From: Beverwykella pulmonaria | Lineage: Eukaryota; Ascomycota; Dothideomycetes; Pleosporales; Melanommataceae | Direction of reading: 5' to 3' | Assembly: GCA_001599595.1 (NCBI GenBank) | Contig: BCHH01000014.1 | Coordinates: forward strand, 646,355-710,354 | Length of the DNA: 64,000 nucleotides | In this document: positions 1-11,399 of the stretch, one piece after another | Position numbering within the stretch: position 1 is the stretch's first letter | How the letters are laid out: each line of letters opens with the position of its first letter | Translations under genes and position numbers: made by a program | The notes under the pieces: model-generated | Database searches by the model: none | Told to the model about the DNA's origin: nothing | Seen by the model: the letters and a program-made list of their open reading frames with translations, nothing else

Positions 1-397
1 TGCTGGCCTCATGACATATACATCTCTCAACGGACTCATCTACATCACCAAAATCGTCACTCGCGGCTACATTGTTCCTGACGATGAGGACCATCGAGAG
101 TATTGGACGAGTAAGTTCTCCCCCTAGGATCCCCGACATCCCACAACAATGTCAGCAGCTAAACCTATTCCTACAGTTCTTCCCCAAGGCAAACTGCCCT
201 GGTTCATCACCGCAAGCCAGACTCTCGCTTCCCAGTTCGGACACGGCGACAACCAGAAGCAAGACACCGCATCTATGAGGAGTGGTGAATCGCAGGAGCA
301 AATCCGGGGCGGTTCAAAACATTCCAACCGCGAACTCGACTCGGTCGTAGTAATCCCTACAGACCCACGGGACGAAAAAGTCCTACGAAAGTTTTAA
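1..397 (+). CDS. 3' end of an unrecognised gene, cut by the window edge
   Basis: Two exons can be read: frame 2 from the window edge to 110, then 177-397 ending in TAA. The intron 111-176 has a GTAAGT donor and a CTACAG acceptor, and joining the exons restores one open frame. The visible 109 residues begin with a mildly hydrophobic stretch followed by an acidic turn (DDEDHREYW), then a polar, serine-rich tail that ends in VLRKF. This could be the cytoplasmic tail of a membrane protein, but no family is recognised and the upstream part is missing. Confidence 0.55.
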
Positions 398-606
398 AGG
401 GAGAGACAGGTGAAATTAAGGTTGCTATTAATCGCACATCCCGCGCAGGATCCGATGAGTGGGGGGCTTTTCATTTGAGGGGTTTGGCGCGTAGTTGGAG
501 GACGTCTTTTGCAGCGCTTGTATTATTATCGCCATGATCAATACGTGCAAAACTCTCGGATGAGTTCAGTTCCTTTTGTTACCATATTGTAATCAATCAT
601 CAATTT

Positions 607-632
607 CACACACACACACCCACACACACACA
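607..632. repeat. CA dinucleotide microsatellite
   Basis: A run of CA units interrupted once by an extra C. It lies directly before a 39/40-nt tandem duplication. Confidence 0.85.
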
Positions 633-637
633 GCTGT

Positions 638-716
638 TTCCCCATGTCGTGCGCTCCATCTTGCGCCATGAAGCTATTCCCCATGTCGTGCTCTCACATC
701 TTGCGCCGTGAAGCTA
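638..716. repeat. 39/40-nt tandem duplication
   Basis: Two adjacent copies (638-676 and 677-716) start TTCCCCATGTCGTGC and end GTGAAGCTA or ATGAAGCTA. They differ at a handful of positions. No gene overlaps them. Confidence 0.8.
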
Positions 717-3082
717 ATGTTTCGCTCGGCCTTGATTTCTAAACTTGCATGCCTGAGTCGCAAATACTCGCATGCCTGAATCGTCTAAAGTGCCGGTCTT
801 TGCAAGATCAACCGCTCTCAAGCCACGGCGCGCCCCTCGAGGCAGAAAGTTTGGCGACGGTTCATCACCCGCATGTGCACGGGATGGCCAGTGCGCCCCG
901 CATCCCTGAAAACTTTGTTTCGACCCGGATGCTCACGAGCGAGCATTATCTCTGCAATCCTATCACCCGCCCTCCCTCCTCTTTTCTACGTGAAACGGAT
1001 TTGGGTCCTGAGTACGGATTTCTGGTGGAGATGACTTTAGCCAGAACTCGGCAAAGGTTAAAATGTGTGCTAAAATGATGTGCATCCATGTGGGGTCCTT
1101 CACCCTCATCTTTGTTCCCTTGTTTCCCCCCTGGCCCCCTTGCGCAAGCGATCTTGATACTTGCAACTCTCCCGCTATCCCGACGCTTTGTCTCCCGCGA
1201 GTAAGGCCTTGCATGCCTCATGCGCTGGGCGTTTGAGCAGCACATCTAACAGACGTGCAGACAGAGACAGAACCTGTTCTCTTGACCAATTCCTGTTCTG
1301 CCGATATCTATCCACTCGTTTTCTTCTAGCACCGCATGCCCCCGTCCAAACATCTGATACACTGAGTTGGTGGTGTAGCTGCTAGCTCAGCGAGTAGAAG
1401 CATGCCGAGTTTAGCAATCTCCTTGGGTCTGGCCCCTTCGTCCGAGGACACTCTCGAAGCCGAGCTGCGCGTCGAGCTTCTCCATCAGCAGTATCCGCAC
1501 AAGGCCTCTGTGTCGAGCAGTCGTATGAGTAACAGCTCACAGCATCGTTCCTCATGTCAATTAGCGAGAACGAGGGGAAGTTTGTGACTATTGGTTTACA
1601 CGCATTCCGGACCTCGCCTCTTCGCGAGCGGCTGCCGCAGTAAGGCCGATGACAGCGAATCTTCTGGCGCAGTAAGTAGGCGGAGCACGATGGCTTGCCT
1701 ACGAGGCCCGTTATGGACGCCGCGCTCACGATTGAGCCTCCCTGAACATCACCGTTCGCCGTCCTCGTATTGCAGAACGTTGTTGATGAGCTATTGAAGA
1801 CTCCTTTGATATTGAAGGCGAGGACGCATCATAGTCATTTCCCAGCCGTCCACTGATTTCCGCAAGATTCGCTGCACCTGCATTGGATTTCGTTAATACA
1901 TGCGACTTTCCGATATACCTGCATCTTTTTATCTTATTCCTTATTTTTTTTCCCAGTAGTCTATCCTCACCATCAAGCGGGCGTCCGTAGGGCTTTACTG
2001 TGCAACTAATCTAGGCCTCGACTTCCTCCCGCTTGTGGACGTCGACTTGCTTCCAGAAGGCATCAGCGCCGTTATCCGTCAAAACTCTCACCAACTGTCG
2101 CACTGCTTCTCGATGCATGCCTGCCAGCGAGAAAAGCGCCTCTTTTTAGATGGCAGGTCGAACGTTGCACCTCCGATCCTTGACGCCGCGCCCTCGACGT
2201 ATACGTTCATCATAGACGACATGTTCGGCTTTTGAGAATAATATGAGGAATCAAGCCGGAAAACTTACTACATTCTTGTACATCTCATTGCCTCTCAACG
2301 ACCCCGCATCTGCAACATTCGAACGGATTTTTGGTCTAAGGAAGGTGTGTTCCCTAGTAACTTCCATCCCGGCCCGACTTGCACGCGTAGACTCACATGT
2401 ATACTCCTACGCTCATACCTCGATGCAGCTGCATGGCTGACCGACTTTCAACTGCAGTTACGTACCATCGCGTCAGCCTGATGTACCAAGAGTTGCCACT
2501 CGGAAGTACCGTCGCATATTTGCTTTTGCCACCATTCTCTTCCTCATCCAATCCAAACACCAGAGCGGTCCGATACTCATGCCACAAAAGCGTCTCTGCA
2601 AACTGGAAAGGAGATCTGGACGGGCTAATTTTTTTCGCTTGTCCCTTTGTCCCACTGACTTGACCGTGTGCGACCTTCCCGAAAGCGCACTGCCTTCATT
2701 TCCGATTGTACGCGGTGTTGTGTTCGGGTGCGGTGTTATTCGGAGTACCTAGCGTTGTGCGATACTGTTCGAACAGGGAGTGGTGAGTTTTGCAGCATAG
2801 CGCTGAGACCTGGCACCAAAGCGAGTAAATTCTTTTGCTTGTATCATGGCAAAAACGGTCGATATAGACAAAAGTTAATAGTAGCCTACATCTGAGTAAT
2901 GCCCGGCCAGAAGATTTCGGCGTTTCCGCGTCGAGTGATAGAAGAGGGCCGGTGAAGGAACATTCTATACCGTCGCGCTAGGATGGATAGGGCTGACTGT
3001 TCTTTGGGGCTCAGACTGCCTTGATGTAACTGTATGTTTTCTTGTGCTCCTACGCGCGGCTGCTGATGCTGGATGCTTTCCG

Positions 3083-3090
3083 TATATATA
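3083..3090 (+). promoter_or_regulatory. TATA box of the Zn2Cys6 gene
   Basis: TATATATA lies 62 nt upstream of the ATG at 3145 and only 26 nt upstream of the in-frame ATG at 3109. Transcription would be expected to start about 25-35 nt downstream, so the 3145 start is favoured. Confidence 0.5.
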
Positions 3091-3144
3091 TCATTGATAA
3101 TCTAAATTGTGACTGTTATCAGTAAACAGTACCGTAAATTGATC

Positions 3145-3966
3145 ATGTTCACCCGTGCTAAAGAAATCAAACACATCGCGTGCGCGCACTGCAGGGAGCG
3201 AAAGGTAAAATGCGATGGGGCGAAGCTGGGGTGTCGACAGTGTCAGAAGCTGGGCTATAAGTGTGTGTATGTGAAGGGGAAGAGGCAGCAGGGGAAGAGT
3301 GCGTGGGTGCAGCATTTAAGAACGTTTAGTTCGCAACCTGGTATGTTATCCTACATTGTCTCCATGGCCTACTCGAAGTTTCAAGTGGACATACTGAAAG
3401 TCATTCTTTCAGGGAAAACAGGCTCCAGCCCATCTTTAAGCCCCCAACATCTACAGCAACAGTCCCCGTATACCTTCTACCCGAATCTAACCCCCAAACC
3501 CGCATCTCAATACTCTAGAGATCTGAGTCCAGACCCCGGATACGCTGTTTCTACCCCATCGACCGTTGCCTCGTCCTCGTCCTCGAACTTTAACCCTGTC
3601 ATCAAAGATGATGATAACTCATTCATGGACACGTGGATTCAGCTATCCATCTCATCTCCCTCGATATCGACGAATATGAATGACCAGATGTTGGATCTGC
3701 AGCGGTTCACGTTTACTTCAACGGATAGCTGGTGGGGGACGAACTATACATCAGGGCTGCTTACAACGTGTGGGCCACGGATGGATATGATGCATGAACA
3801 AGAATTTAGTATGGCGACGTTTGATGCGTAAGCTACCCCCATTCTTGAACTTGTTTATATGTTTCGCCCTATAATGCTTGACTGACTGACAGTGTACCGT
3901 AGACCACTGTACTACAACTCTCACTCCTCATATCCCAGCCCGACGACTCCTGATAATATGGAGTAG
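3145..3966 (+). CDS. Small Zn2Cys6 transcription factor
   Basis: Exons 3145-3340, 3413-3827, 3903-3966; 224 aa. The Zn2Cys6 DNA-binding motif is near the N-terminus: CAHCRERKVKC, then CRQC and a final Cys in YKCVY, followed by a basic linker (KGKRQQGK). The rest is Ser/Pro/Gln-rich, as in activation regions; there is no long fungal 'middle homology' domain. Intron 1 is 72 nt, a multiple of three without a stop, so an unspliced reading looks open, but GTATGT, a TACTGAAA branch region and TTTCAG mark it. Intron 2 skips a TAA and adds a 21-residue Pro/Ser tail. It sits 1 kb from hmgA; the homogentisate clusters of some Aspergilli have a Zn2Cys6 regulator (HmgR), so a pathway-specific role is a reasonable inference, not shown. 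Confidence 0.8.
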
Positions 3967-4921
3967 AAAGCGTGGCAGATGCCGGCTTATCTGACGGGTC
4001 GGAGGTCCTCACACATGTCGGATTTTGAGAAATGCGCCGTTCCAGCTGGTGGGTGGTATATCGTCCGTGGAGTTCTAGCGACAGGAATAGCATGGGAGGC
4101 TATGTCGTTTTTATATATGTATTGTCTTCATATAACTTGGCAAACATTCTGGTTTTGGATGTCCTGGTGGGATATGATGTGGATTTGGGTTGAATTGGGA
4201 CTGGGACACGCATTAGGATCGGCACTAGCATCGTATCAAGACTGGGATAGATTGTAGGCTACATTGATATTATCAAATGCCAACCTACCTGCTTGTCTTC
4301 AGTAGAGTATGATTTTTCATTTCCAGGCCTTTGCGCTCGTTCAGTACCAGTTTTATAACGCACTATTATATCTGCCGACTCGTACTATTCTAGACGCCAC
4401 TCCATCTTTTCAATACAGCAACACGAGACCACAAGAGGACACCTTGATCTCTTCATCTACAGAAATTCAGACGCAAGTCGTTGGGCCGGGAAACAAAGGG
4501 CGATGGAGAGAAGAGAACTGGAGGACATCGGGGGTGAGGAAGGCGGGACGTTGAGGATGTGACAACGATACTTTTGCCGGATCATCATAATGGACTATGA
4601 ATAGTTTCTGATAAGGTTCGTTTCTCAATGAGAACGAATGCGTTGATGGCGAATCAGTGACCAGGGCGATGATATTTAGCTTTCTGATAGCATAGATTGC
4701 CGATCCATTCACGTGTAGACCTAGCTGACACCTGCAAGCCAACACGCTTGTCACACGCTCTAGTCATTTACGGGATTCATGCATGTCCGGGATAGCAAAC
4801 ACCAAAGCTCACGTTACTCAGTATAAATATTATTTTCATTGAAGTCAATTTTACGAAGTCCAACGAGGGACCTGCTTATCGCCCAATGTGCCCTCTTCCC
4901 CGTCCCCCCCATCCCCATGCT
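3967..4921. other. Intergenic region between convergent regulator and hmgA
   Basis: Both flanking genes end here. A Trp-rich plus-strand frame (3979-4257) follows the regulator stop but has no coding signature or splice support, so it is taken as 3' UTR. Nothing else is seen. Confidence 0.5.
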
Positions 4922-6331
4922 CTATATCTTCTTGGGACCGGGCCTCGTGAAATGCGGTTTCAGCGGCTCCCAGCTCTCGGCGTTGTAGCCTTCCTGGACC
5001 TTCTTGCACTTCTTGAGTCCCCATTCTGTGACGCCGACCATGAGACAGCTCTCGAACATAAAGGCCATGCTGCCCTCGCCGACCTTGCTTGGTTTCAACT
5101 CGGCGTTAGAAGCTTTCTCGTGGGTAGTAGCGTCGGGGCCGTGGCCAGACATGACATTGTGCAGTGAGGCTCCCGCGGGTTGGAAACCGCCCCCAGTTTT
5201 TGCGTCATACTGGCCGTGGATTAGGCCCATGAACTCTGACATGGTGTTTCGGTGGTACCAGGGGGGTCGGAATGTATCTTCTGCAACCAGCCACCTTGGA
5301 GGGAAGATGACAAAGTCTGCGACGGCTGTTCCGGGGTGGTCTGACGGCGCTGTGAGGACCGTAAATATGGAGGGATCCGGGTGGTCGAAGGATATGCTGC
5401 CGACGGTGTTGAAGCGGCCGAGGTCGTATTTGTACGGGTAGTAGAGGCCGTGCCACGCTACCACGTCGAAGGGAGTGTGTGTTTGTTTGGCCTGGAAGAG
5501 ATGGCCTGCGAACTTGCAGAGGACGTGCCACTCGCTCGACGTGTCTTCGTCGAAATCGGCGACGGGCGCTTGGAAGTCGCGCGCGTTGGCCAGACAATTG
5601 GAGCCGATGGGGCCGAGCTCTGGTAATGTGAAGTGGCCCTGGTAGAGCTCGAGGATGTAGCCGCGGACGGGTCCTTCAGGGAGTGTTACGCGGTATTTTA
5701 TGCCGCGCGGGATTACGCAGATTTCGTTGGGGCGCACGAGGATGCGGCCCATTTCGGTTTGGATATCGAGGAGTCCGTGCTGGAGCACGATGAGGAAGTC
5801 GCCGTCGGCAGAGTAGAAGGCTTCATGGGCGTCCATGTCCTTCCCGGCCGCGAAAATGTACATGCCGAGGCCGGTTTTCATGGTCGGGTCTCCGGCGCCG
5901 GCAACCAGATGCAGCGAGTGCACCCAATCTACCGTCTCGTCGAGATCGAAGGGGTCCCATCGCAGCTGATTGGGGATGTGGTGGATCTTCTCGTAGGGCT
6001 TGTTCTCCGGGTTCGTATTGTAGGTGGATGATTCTCGAGGTTCAAAGTTGCTGTGTCCACACGAGGGGAGGACGCGGTAGAGCCACGTCTGCTGGTTCTC
6101 GTGGCGCGGAGCTGTGAAGGCGGTTCCAGACAGCTTCTCCGCGTAGAGGCCGTAGGGTGGTTTCTGGGGGGAGTTGGCGCCGATGGGGAGCGCGCCCTCG
6201 ACGGCTTCGGACCTGCCGCACCGTCAATGGAGAAGGCGAATAAAGAGAGACGGAGCTACCCACTCATGGTAACAGCTGAAGCCATTCATGTACCGATACT
6301 TTTCTTGGTGGGCGAACGCGGACGAAGGCAT
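4922..6331 (-). CDS. hmgA: Homogentisate 1,2-dioxygenase
   Basis: Exons (minus) 6331-6264 and 6212-4922; 452 aa, the normal family length. It opens the ring of homogentisate to maleylacetoacetate in cytosolic Phe/Tyr breakdown. The protein starts [18 protein letters not shown] and carries the N-terminal family signature ([20 protein letters not shown]). The Fe(II) ligands of the human enzyme (His335, Glu341, His371) map to His343 and Glu349 in [12 protein letters not shown] and to His380 in SGHGPD. The 51-nt intron with a GTGGGT donor splits Glu-Ser-Glu near the N-terminus. It is transcribed away from fahA across a shared region of about 450 bp, the arrangement of the Aspergillus homogentisate cluster, which suggests common induction by aromatic amino acids. 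A second coding-like frame overlaps its first exon (see 6264-6512). Confidence 0.97.
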
Positions 6332-6512
6332 CGTGGACGTCGGTGTAGTCTGGGTTGTGGAACTCCTCTAGGTTGCGCTGGGTGAGAGGGATGGTGCTCT
6401 TGGGCGGCTGCTTCTCGCGGACCTTGGAGAGCTTCTTAAGGAGGGCGTTGAGGGGCTTCTTGGGATGCAGAGGGCTATGGGGATCATCATACGCCATCTG
6501 CTGGCCGGCCAT
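6264..6512 (-). CDS. Small coding-like frame overlapping the hmgA start
   Basis: An 82-residue frame beginning MAGQQMAYDDPHSP runs into hmgA exon 1 in another frame and stops at 6264. Codons up to about 6330 are strongly biased to third-position C or G (AAG, CTC, ACC, GAC, TTC), like the neighbouring real genes, and the bias fades where the hmgA frame starts. It could be a short upstream cistron, an alternative first exon (an AAA|GTATCG donor-like site lies near 6305), or coding sequence that lost its continuation. No family is recognised (contains KKPLNALLKKLSKVREKQPP). Confidence 0.35.
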   Translation of the reverse strand: MAGQQMAYDDPHSPLHPKKPLNALLKKLSKVREKQPPKSTIPLTQRNLEEFHNPDYTDVHDAFVRVRPPRKVSVHEWLQLLP

Positions 6513-6787
6513 TGCGGTGCGCGCGGTAAGGAGCGGCTTGTCCAGGCGTCGTTGGTCGCAGTGTGGAGAGAACGGAACCTGTCGCGCACGTGCCACCCGG
6601 CCCGCTCCACCCCAGCTTCCGCCGCGGAAACATTCCACACCCTGCATATGCGCTGCACATCGCCGTCACCAGCCGCCCATGGACCTGTGATGGCGAACAT
6701 GGACACTTTCGACCCTCCGTGGATGGGCAGGAGAAAAGAGCGAAACATCTGTATCTTCCCTCCCTCTTTCACCATTGCATCACCGTC
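6332..6787. promoter_or_regulatory. Divergent hmgA-fahA promoter region
   Basis: 456 bp separate the two start codons. The region holds the coding-like frame above plus presumptive 5' UTRs. No clear TATA box or known activator site could be identified by eye. Confidence 0.5.
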
Positions 6788-8135
6788 ATGCCGCCTCTCC
6801 GATCGTGGTTCGCTATCCCTCGCGGCTCACACTTTAGCATCGCCAACATCCCCTTTGGAATCATATCTACACCCTCTTCCAGCACGCCCCGAGTGGCAAT
6901 CGCCATTGGAGACCACGCCCTCGACCTCGAGGTCTTCGCGGCGAACAATGGCTTCTCGGCATTATCCACCATCCAGCCCCACCAAGCTGTCTTCTCGCAG
7001 CCCTGCTTGAACGAGTTCGCAGCCCTCGGCCGCCCCATGCACTCTGTCGTTCGCAAATACATCCAGAGCGTCTTCGCGCAAGACACGCCGCATCCCCAAG
7101 TCCTCAAGACCAATTCCACGCTCCAAAAGCGGGCACTGTTCCCCCTGAAAGAGGTGGAGACACACCTGCCCTTCCGGATCGGCGACTACACCGACTTCTT
7201 CGCGGGCATGAATCACGCTTACAACTGCGGAATCATGTTTCGCGGGCCGGCAAATGCTCTCCAGCCCAACTACAAGCACCTCCCCGTGGGCTATCACGGT
7301 CGGGCGTCGTCCATCGTTGTCTCAGGAACACCAATTCGCCGTCCGAACGGGCAGATCCTGCCGAACCCGTCAGCGGAGAAGAAAGTTCCGATATTCTCAC
7401 CCTGCAAGAAGCTCGACATGGAGCTGGAGCTAGGAGCATTTGTCTGCAAGGCGAACGCCCAGGGGGTGCCTGTGCCTATTGGGGAAGCTGAAGAATGCCT
7501 GTTCGGGGTGGTCTTGATGAATGACTGGTCTGCTCGAGACATCCAGGCATGGGAATATGTGCCACTGGGCCCGTTCAATGCGAAGAATTTCGGGACAAGT
7601 ATCAGCGCCTGGGTCGTCCTTGCCGATGCTTTGGAGCCGTTTAAGACGAAGGGTCTGGAGAACGATGAGAAGGTGTTGCCATACCTACAGGAAACGGATG
7701 TGAAGTCGGTATACGACATCCAGCTGCAGGTTAATCTAAAGAGTAAGCCTTCTGATGGGTAGCATGAGGTGTCATCACTAATGAGGAACAGCTCCGTCCG
7801 GCAGCTCATCAACCATCACGAAAACCAATGCCAAACACCTTCTCTGGTCCTTCCCCCAAATGCTGACCCACCACACCATCACTGGGTGCCCACTACAGCC
7901 CGGTGATTTGCTCGGTTCTGGAACCATCAGCGGCACGACGACTTCGGAGATGGGCAGTCTTCTCGAGCAGAGCGAGAATGGTAAGACGGCAGTGAAGCTG
8001 TCTGGCGGGGAGGAGAGAACGTTTCTTGAGGATGGTGATGAAATTACCATCACCGGCGTCTGTGGGTCTGATGAAGACGCACTTGTGGGCTTTGGTGAAT
8101 GTGTAGGTAGAATCGAGCCAGCACTGACGTTCTGA
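6788..8135 (+). CDS. fahA: Fumarylacetoacetase
   Basis: Exons 6788-7742 and 7792-8135; 432 aa, as expected for FAH. It hydrolyses fumarylacetoacetate to fumarate and acetoacetate, the last step of Phe/Tyr catabolism. Seen: the N-terminal SH3-like FAH_N region (RSWFAIPRGSHFSIANIPFG), the loop DYTDFFAGMNHAYNCG with the Asp and catalytic-type His of the family, metal-binding acidic residues in MELELGAFV and NDWSARDIQAWEY, and a C-terminal half continuing after a 49-nt intron (GTAAGC donor, ACTAAT branch). The start at 6788 (MPPLRSW) is used because the longer in-frame upstream sequence to 6563 is non-conserved and overlaps the promoter. It is divergent from hmgA; the intermediate isomerase gene is not in this window. 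Confidence 0.97.
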
Positions 8136-8308
8136 AATATCCCCGTGGATGATTTCTGGATACCTAAAGGCGGCATCGACATTGTACCACCATGTTTTCA
8201 TGACGAGAATGGATAAAACGCAAGCCGTGTCTAATGAAAGACGCTGACTGTCTTGATGGTGACCGCACCCAGTAACGCTCGCCCAAAATCCTGCGTCTTT
8301 GCCAGCGC

Positions 8309-8443
8309 ATCAGCAAGTAAGCGACAGCAAGTGAGTAGCACCAAGTGAGCATCACCAAGTGAGCGACAGCAAGTGAGCAACAGCAGGTGAGTAACAGCAA
8401 GTGAGTAACAGCAAGGGAGTAACAGTAAGTGAGCATCAGCAAG
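8309..8443. repeat. 14-nt tandem repeat array, about 9.6 copies
   Basis: The unit is close to AACAGCAAGTGAGT with substitutions between copies. Each unit contains an AAGTGAGY string resembling a 5' splice site. It lies between the fahA stop and the P450 promoter, in no reading frame that matters (14 is not a multiple of three). Confidence 0.9.
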
Positions 8444-8932
8444 TTTGCAAGGGTCCTCCAGAACACCATAATGATCTGCACCGAGGTGACCTACTTCGAA
8501 AATCAGCAACTTTTCCTAGTCCATGCGAGAAATTAAGGGTCGATAGTAAGGGGGTCCGGAGTCGGCTTCGAAACTCCCCTCGTTTCCACCCAACACAGCA
8601 AATGTCCGTTGGACCTGCATATGATTTCCTAGCAAGCGTCTGGGGTACTCCACAGCACAAAAGCAGATCGCGGAGAGGAGCGGAATTAGCCCCGCGCCAT
8701 CTCGTGGACGATTGCGAACAGCAGGTCTCTGGTACACCACGGAAGCCTCCCGCATCCAACCCCGCCTGCCAACCTTAATTCCTCAATACGTCGGCATACG
8801 GCAAATACTCGGCACTCATCAGATGACGAGCGAGACAGACGCCTCGGATAGGACCCAACCAGGAGAGGATTAATTACGCTGCGATGTAGACCATGTTTGT
8901 CCTTCATCACTCCCCCAGCAAGACCGCGAGAG

Positions 8933-8937
8933 TATAA
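8933..8937 (+). promoter_or_regulatory. TATA box of the P450 gene
   Basis: TATAA, in the context GAGTATAAGG, lies 94 nt before the ATG at 9027, the usual spacing in these genes. Confidence 0.45.
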
Positions 8938-9026
8938 GGGCTGCGGCCATCTTCGCTGACTTGGGCCCCACACACTTCAATCCTGTCACTCGGATATCAT
9001 TCCTCGACTACTGCCACAGACGAGCC

Positions 9027-10692
9027 ATGACGTTACCCATCATTGTCGCGGCCGCGCTGGTCATCACCTACTTCGCATACCAAGTTCTCTTCAGTACAGA
9101 CACCCCCAAGATCAAAGGCCTGCCAGAGATACCTGGTCTGCCTCTGTTCGGCAGCCTTCTCGAGCTCGGAACCAGCCATGCAAAAGTAGCCCAAGGATGG
9201 GTGAGCAAGTACGGGCCTGTCTTTCAAGTGCGGCTGGGAAACAAGGTCGGCAGCTCCAACAGGAGTTGATTTTGGAGCGCAATGCTGACGGGAAATCCAG
9301 CGAATCGTCTTCGCAAACAGCTTCGACTCCGTCAGGCACCTCTGGATCACCAATCAATCCGCGCTGATATCACGTCCCACGCTGCACACCTTCCACAGCG
9401 TAGTCTCCAGCTCCCAAGGCTTCACCATCGGAACCTCGCCGTGGGACGAAAGCTGCAAACAGCGCCGAAAGGCTGCTGCCACGGCCTTGAACCGACCCGC
9501 AGTCCAGTCATACATGCCCCTCATCGACCTCGAGTCAGTGGTCAGCATCAAGGAACTCCTCCACGACAGCAAGGGCGGAGAAATTGATCTCGATCCTCGC
9601 GCGTACTGGCAGCGATATGCACTCAATACCTCCTTAACGTTGAACTACGGATACAGAATCAATGGAGACAAGGACGATGCTCTTCTGAAAGAAATCACCG
9701 ATGTGGAGCGCGGCGTTTCCAACTTCCGGAGCACGAGCAACAACTGGCAAGACTACATCCCCCTGTTGAGATTATGGCCCAGTCAGAGCAATGAGGCTGC
9801 CAAGTTCCGCGAAAGGCGGGATGTGTATATGGATAGGCTGCTGAAAGGCCTGAAAGAGAGGATCGAGCTGGGTACCGATAAGCCGTGCATTTCTGGCAAC
9901 ATTCTCAAAGACCCCGAGGCAAAATTGAATGAAGGTAACCAATCCCAGCCGTCTTGCACGTGGCCTTGTTGCTGACTTGTCTCTCCAGCGGAAATCAAAT
10001 CCATCTGCCTCACCATGGTATCGGCAGGCCTCGACACAGTCCCCGGAAATTTAATCCAAGGCATCGCCTACCTGGCCTCCGAAGACGGCCAGAAAATCCA
10101 AGACCGCGCTTACGCAGAGATCCTAAAGGCTTACCCCAACAACGACGCCTGGACGCAATGTCTCTACGAAGAAAAGATCCCCTACGTCACCGCGCTGTAC
10201 AAAGAGATCCTGCGCTACTGGACAGTGATCCCCATCTGCCTCCCACGAGTGTCGATCAAGCCCATCGAGTGGAACGGCGTCATCATTCCAGCTGGGACCA
10301 CCTTCTACATGAACGCGTACGCCGCCGACTACGACTCCACGCACTTTTCCGACCCCCATACGTTCAACCCAGACCGGTATCTCGACGTCCCCGACGGCGC
10401 GGGCACACCTCACTATGGCTACGGAGCGGGTAGCCGGATGTGTGTGGGCAGCCATCTTGCTAATCGAGAGCTCTTCACCGCATTTGTGAGGTTGATTAGT
10501 GCATTTAGATTTACGCCGCCGAAGGATCCTAGGGATGCGCCGGTGCTGGATTGTCTGGAGGCGAATGCGCTACCCACAAGTTTGACGACGGAGCCAAAGT
10601 ATTTCAAGGTTGGGTTCAAGCCGAGGAATAGGGTATTGCTGGATGGGTGGATTAGAGAGAGTGAGGAGAGGACGAGGGATTTGATGGATTGA
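9027..10692 (+). CDS. Cytochrome P450, CYP504-like (phenylacetate / hydroxyphenylacetate hydroxylase type)
   Basis: Exons 9027-9245, 9301-9934, 9989-10692; 518 aa. It starts with an ER membrane anchor (LPIIVAAALVITYFAYQVLF) and a proline hinge (PEIPGLPLFG). P450 landmarks: I-helix AGLDTVPGNL, K-helix ExxR as KEILRYW, and heme loop YGAGSRMCVG, where Tyr replaces the usual Phe. The phrase SAGLDTVPGNLI and the region after the heme Cys resemble CYP504, the family of PhacA and PhacB, which hydroxylate phenylacetate and 3-hydroxyphenylacetate toward homogentisate. Adjacency to hmgA and fahA supports that role: its product would feed HmgA directly. Which of the two substrates applies cannot be told from sequence alone. 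Both introns are 54-55 nt with a GCTGAC branch motif. Confidence 0.88.
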
Positions 10693-11399
10693 AGAGTGCG
10701 TGGGATTGCGTGAGACTGATTTGTGGAAATAGTGGAGAATGAGTCCTAATAGAAGCGTGCAAACAAAGGGGGCAAGATCGAAGTATCTATCTGTTGGCAT
10801 ATTTCCCGAAAGTCTAGTATAGAAGGCGTTCTAGCACGTATGATGGGACTTCGGCTGCGAAGCATCCAGTCTTTAAACCTTTCACCTGCAATGGAAATCT
10901 TCCAATCGTCAAGTTGGGTTCAGCATTCCTTTCCTCCCGTAAATGTGTGAAATAGGGCATATTCTGTTTCCGGCCAGTGATTGTATAATGGCAGTTATGA
11001 ATCGACCCAGCTGTAAAACATTCACGCCAGTGTTAAACAAACACTTGTACAACCAAACAAAATAGCTACTGACTCCTTCCTTCTCACCACAGAGAAAAAT
11101 CTACTGCAAACAACTGCCCGGATACCAATTCCCATCCTCGAAGGAAAAGTCTCAACTATAGGTGTAAACAGGGGCTACTAAGTTAGTTGAAGACCAACGC
11201 ACCGCGATGTGGCACTCTCTCAGCTCATTAATTGGTTAATCCTAGTCAAACTAGTAGAGCAAGCCTAAACAATTAGCAACGAAACTTAAGACATAGTAAC
11301 TCCTAGCTTATATTTATAGCATGTAGCCCTAAGGATTCTATAGGAAGATGGTAATAGTGGGGAAGAGGCTAAGTGAAGACGTAGGTTGTTGAAATAAGA
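10693..11399. other. AT-rich intergenic region
   Basis: No gene seen. It holds the 3' flanks of the convergent P450 and ankyrin genes and becomes AT-rich towards 11.2-11.4 kb. Confidence 0.5.

Larger units (their letters stand above)
398..3144. other. Gene-poor 2.7 kb interval
   Basis: No convincing gene. Open frames here are short, overlap on both strands and lack splice-supported extension. The stretch about 1990-2650 has moderately long plus-strand frames in shifting phases and could be a decayed gene, but nothing is recognisable. It contains the CA microsatellite and tandem duplication listed separately, and a TATATATA box at 3083-3090 that probably serves the regulator gene downstream. 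Confidence 0.5.

Noticed and set aside
3979..4257. Trp-rich 92-codon plus-strand frame after the Zn2Cys6 gene
   Set aside because: It begins 13 nt after the spliced stop, shows no codon bias or family and lies where a 3' UTR is expected.
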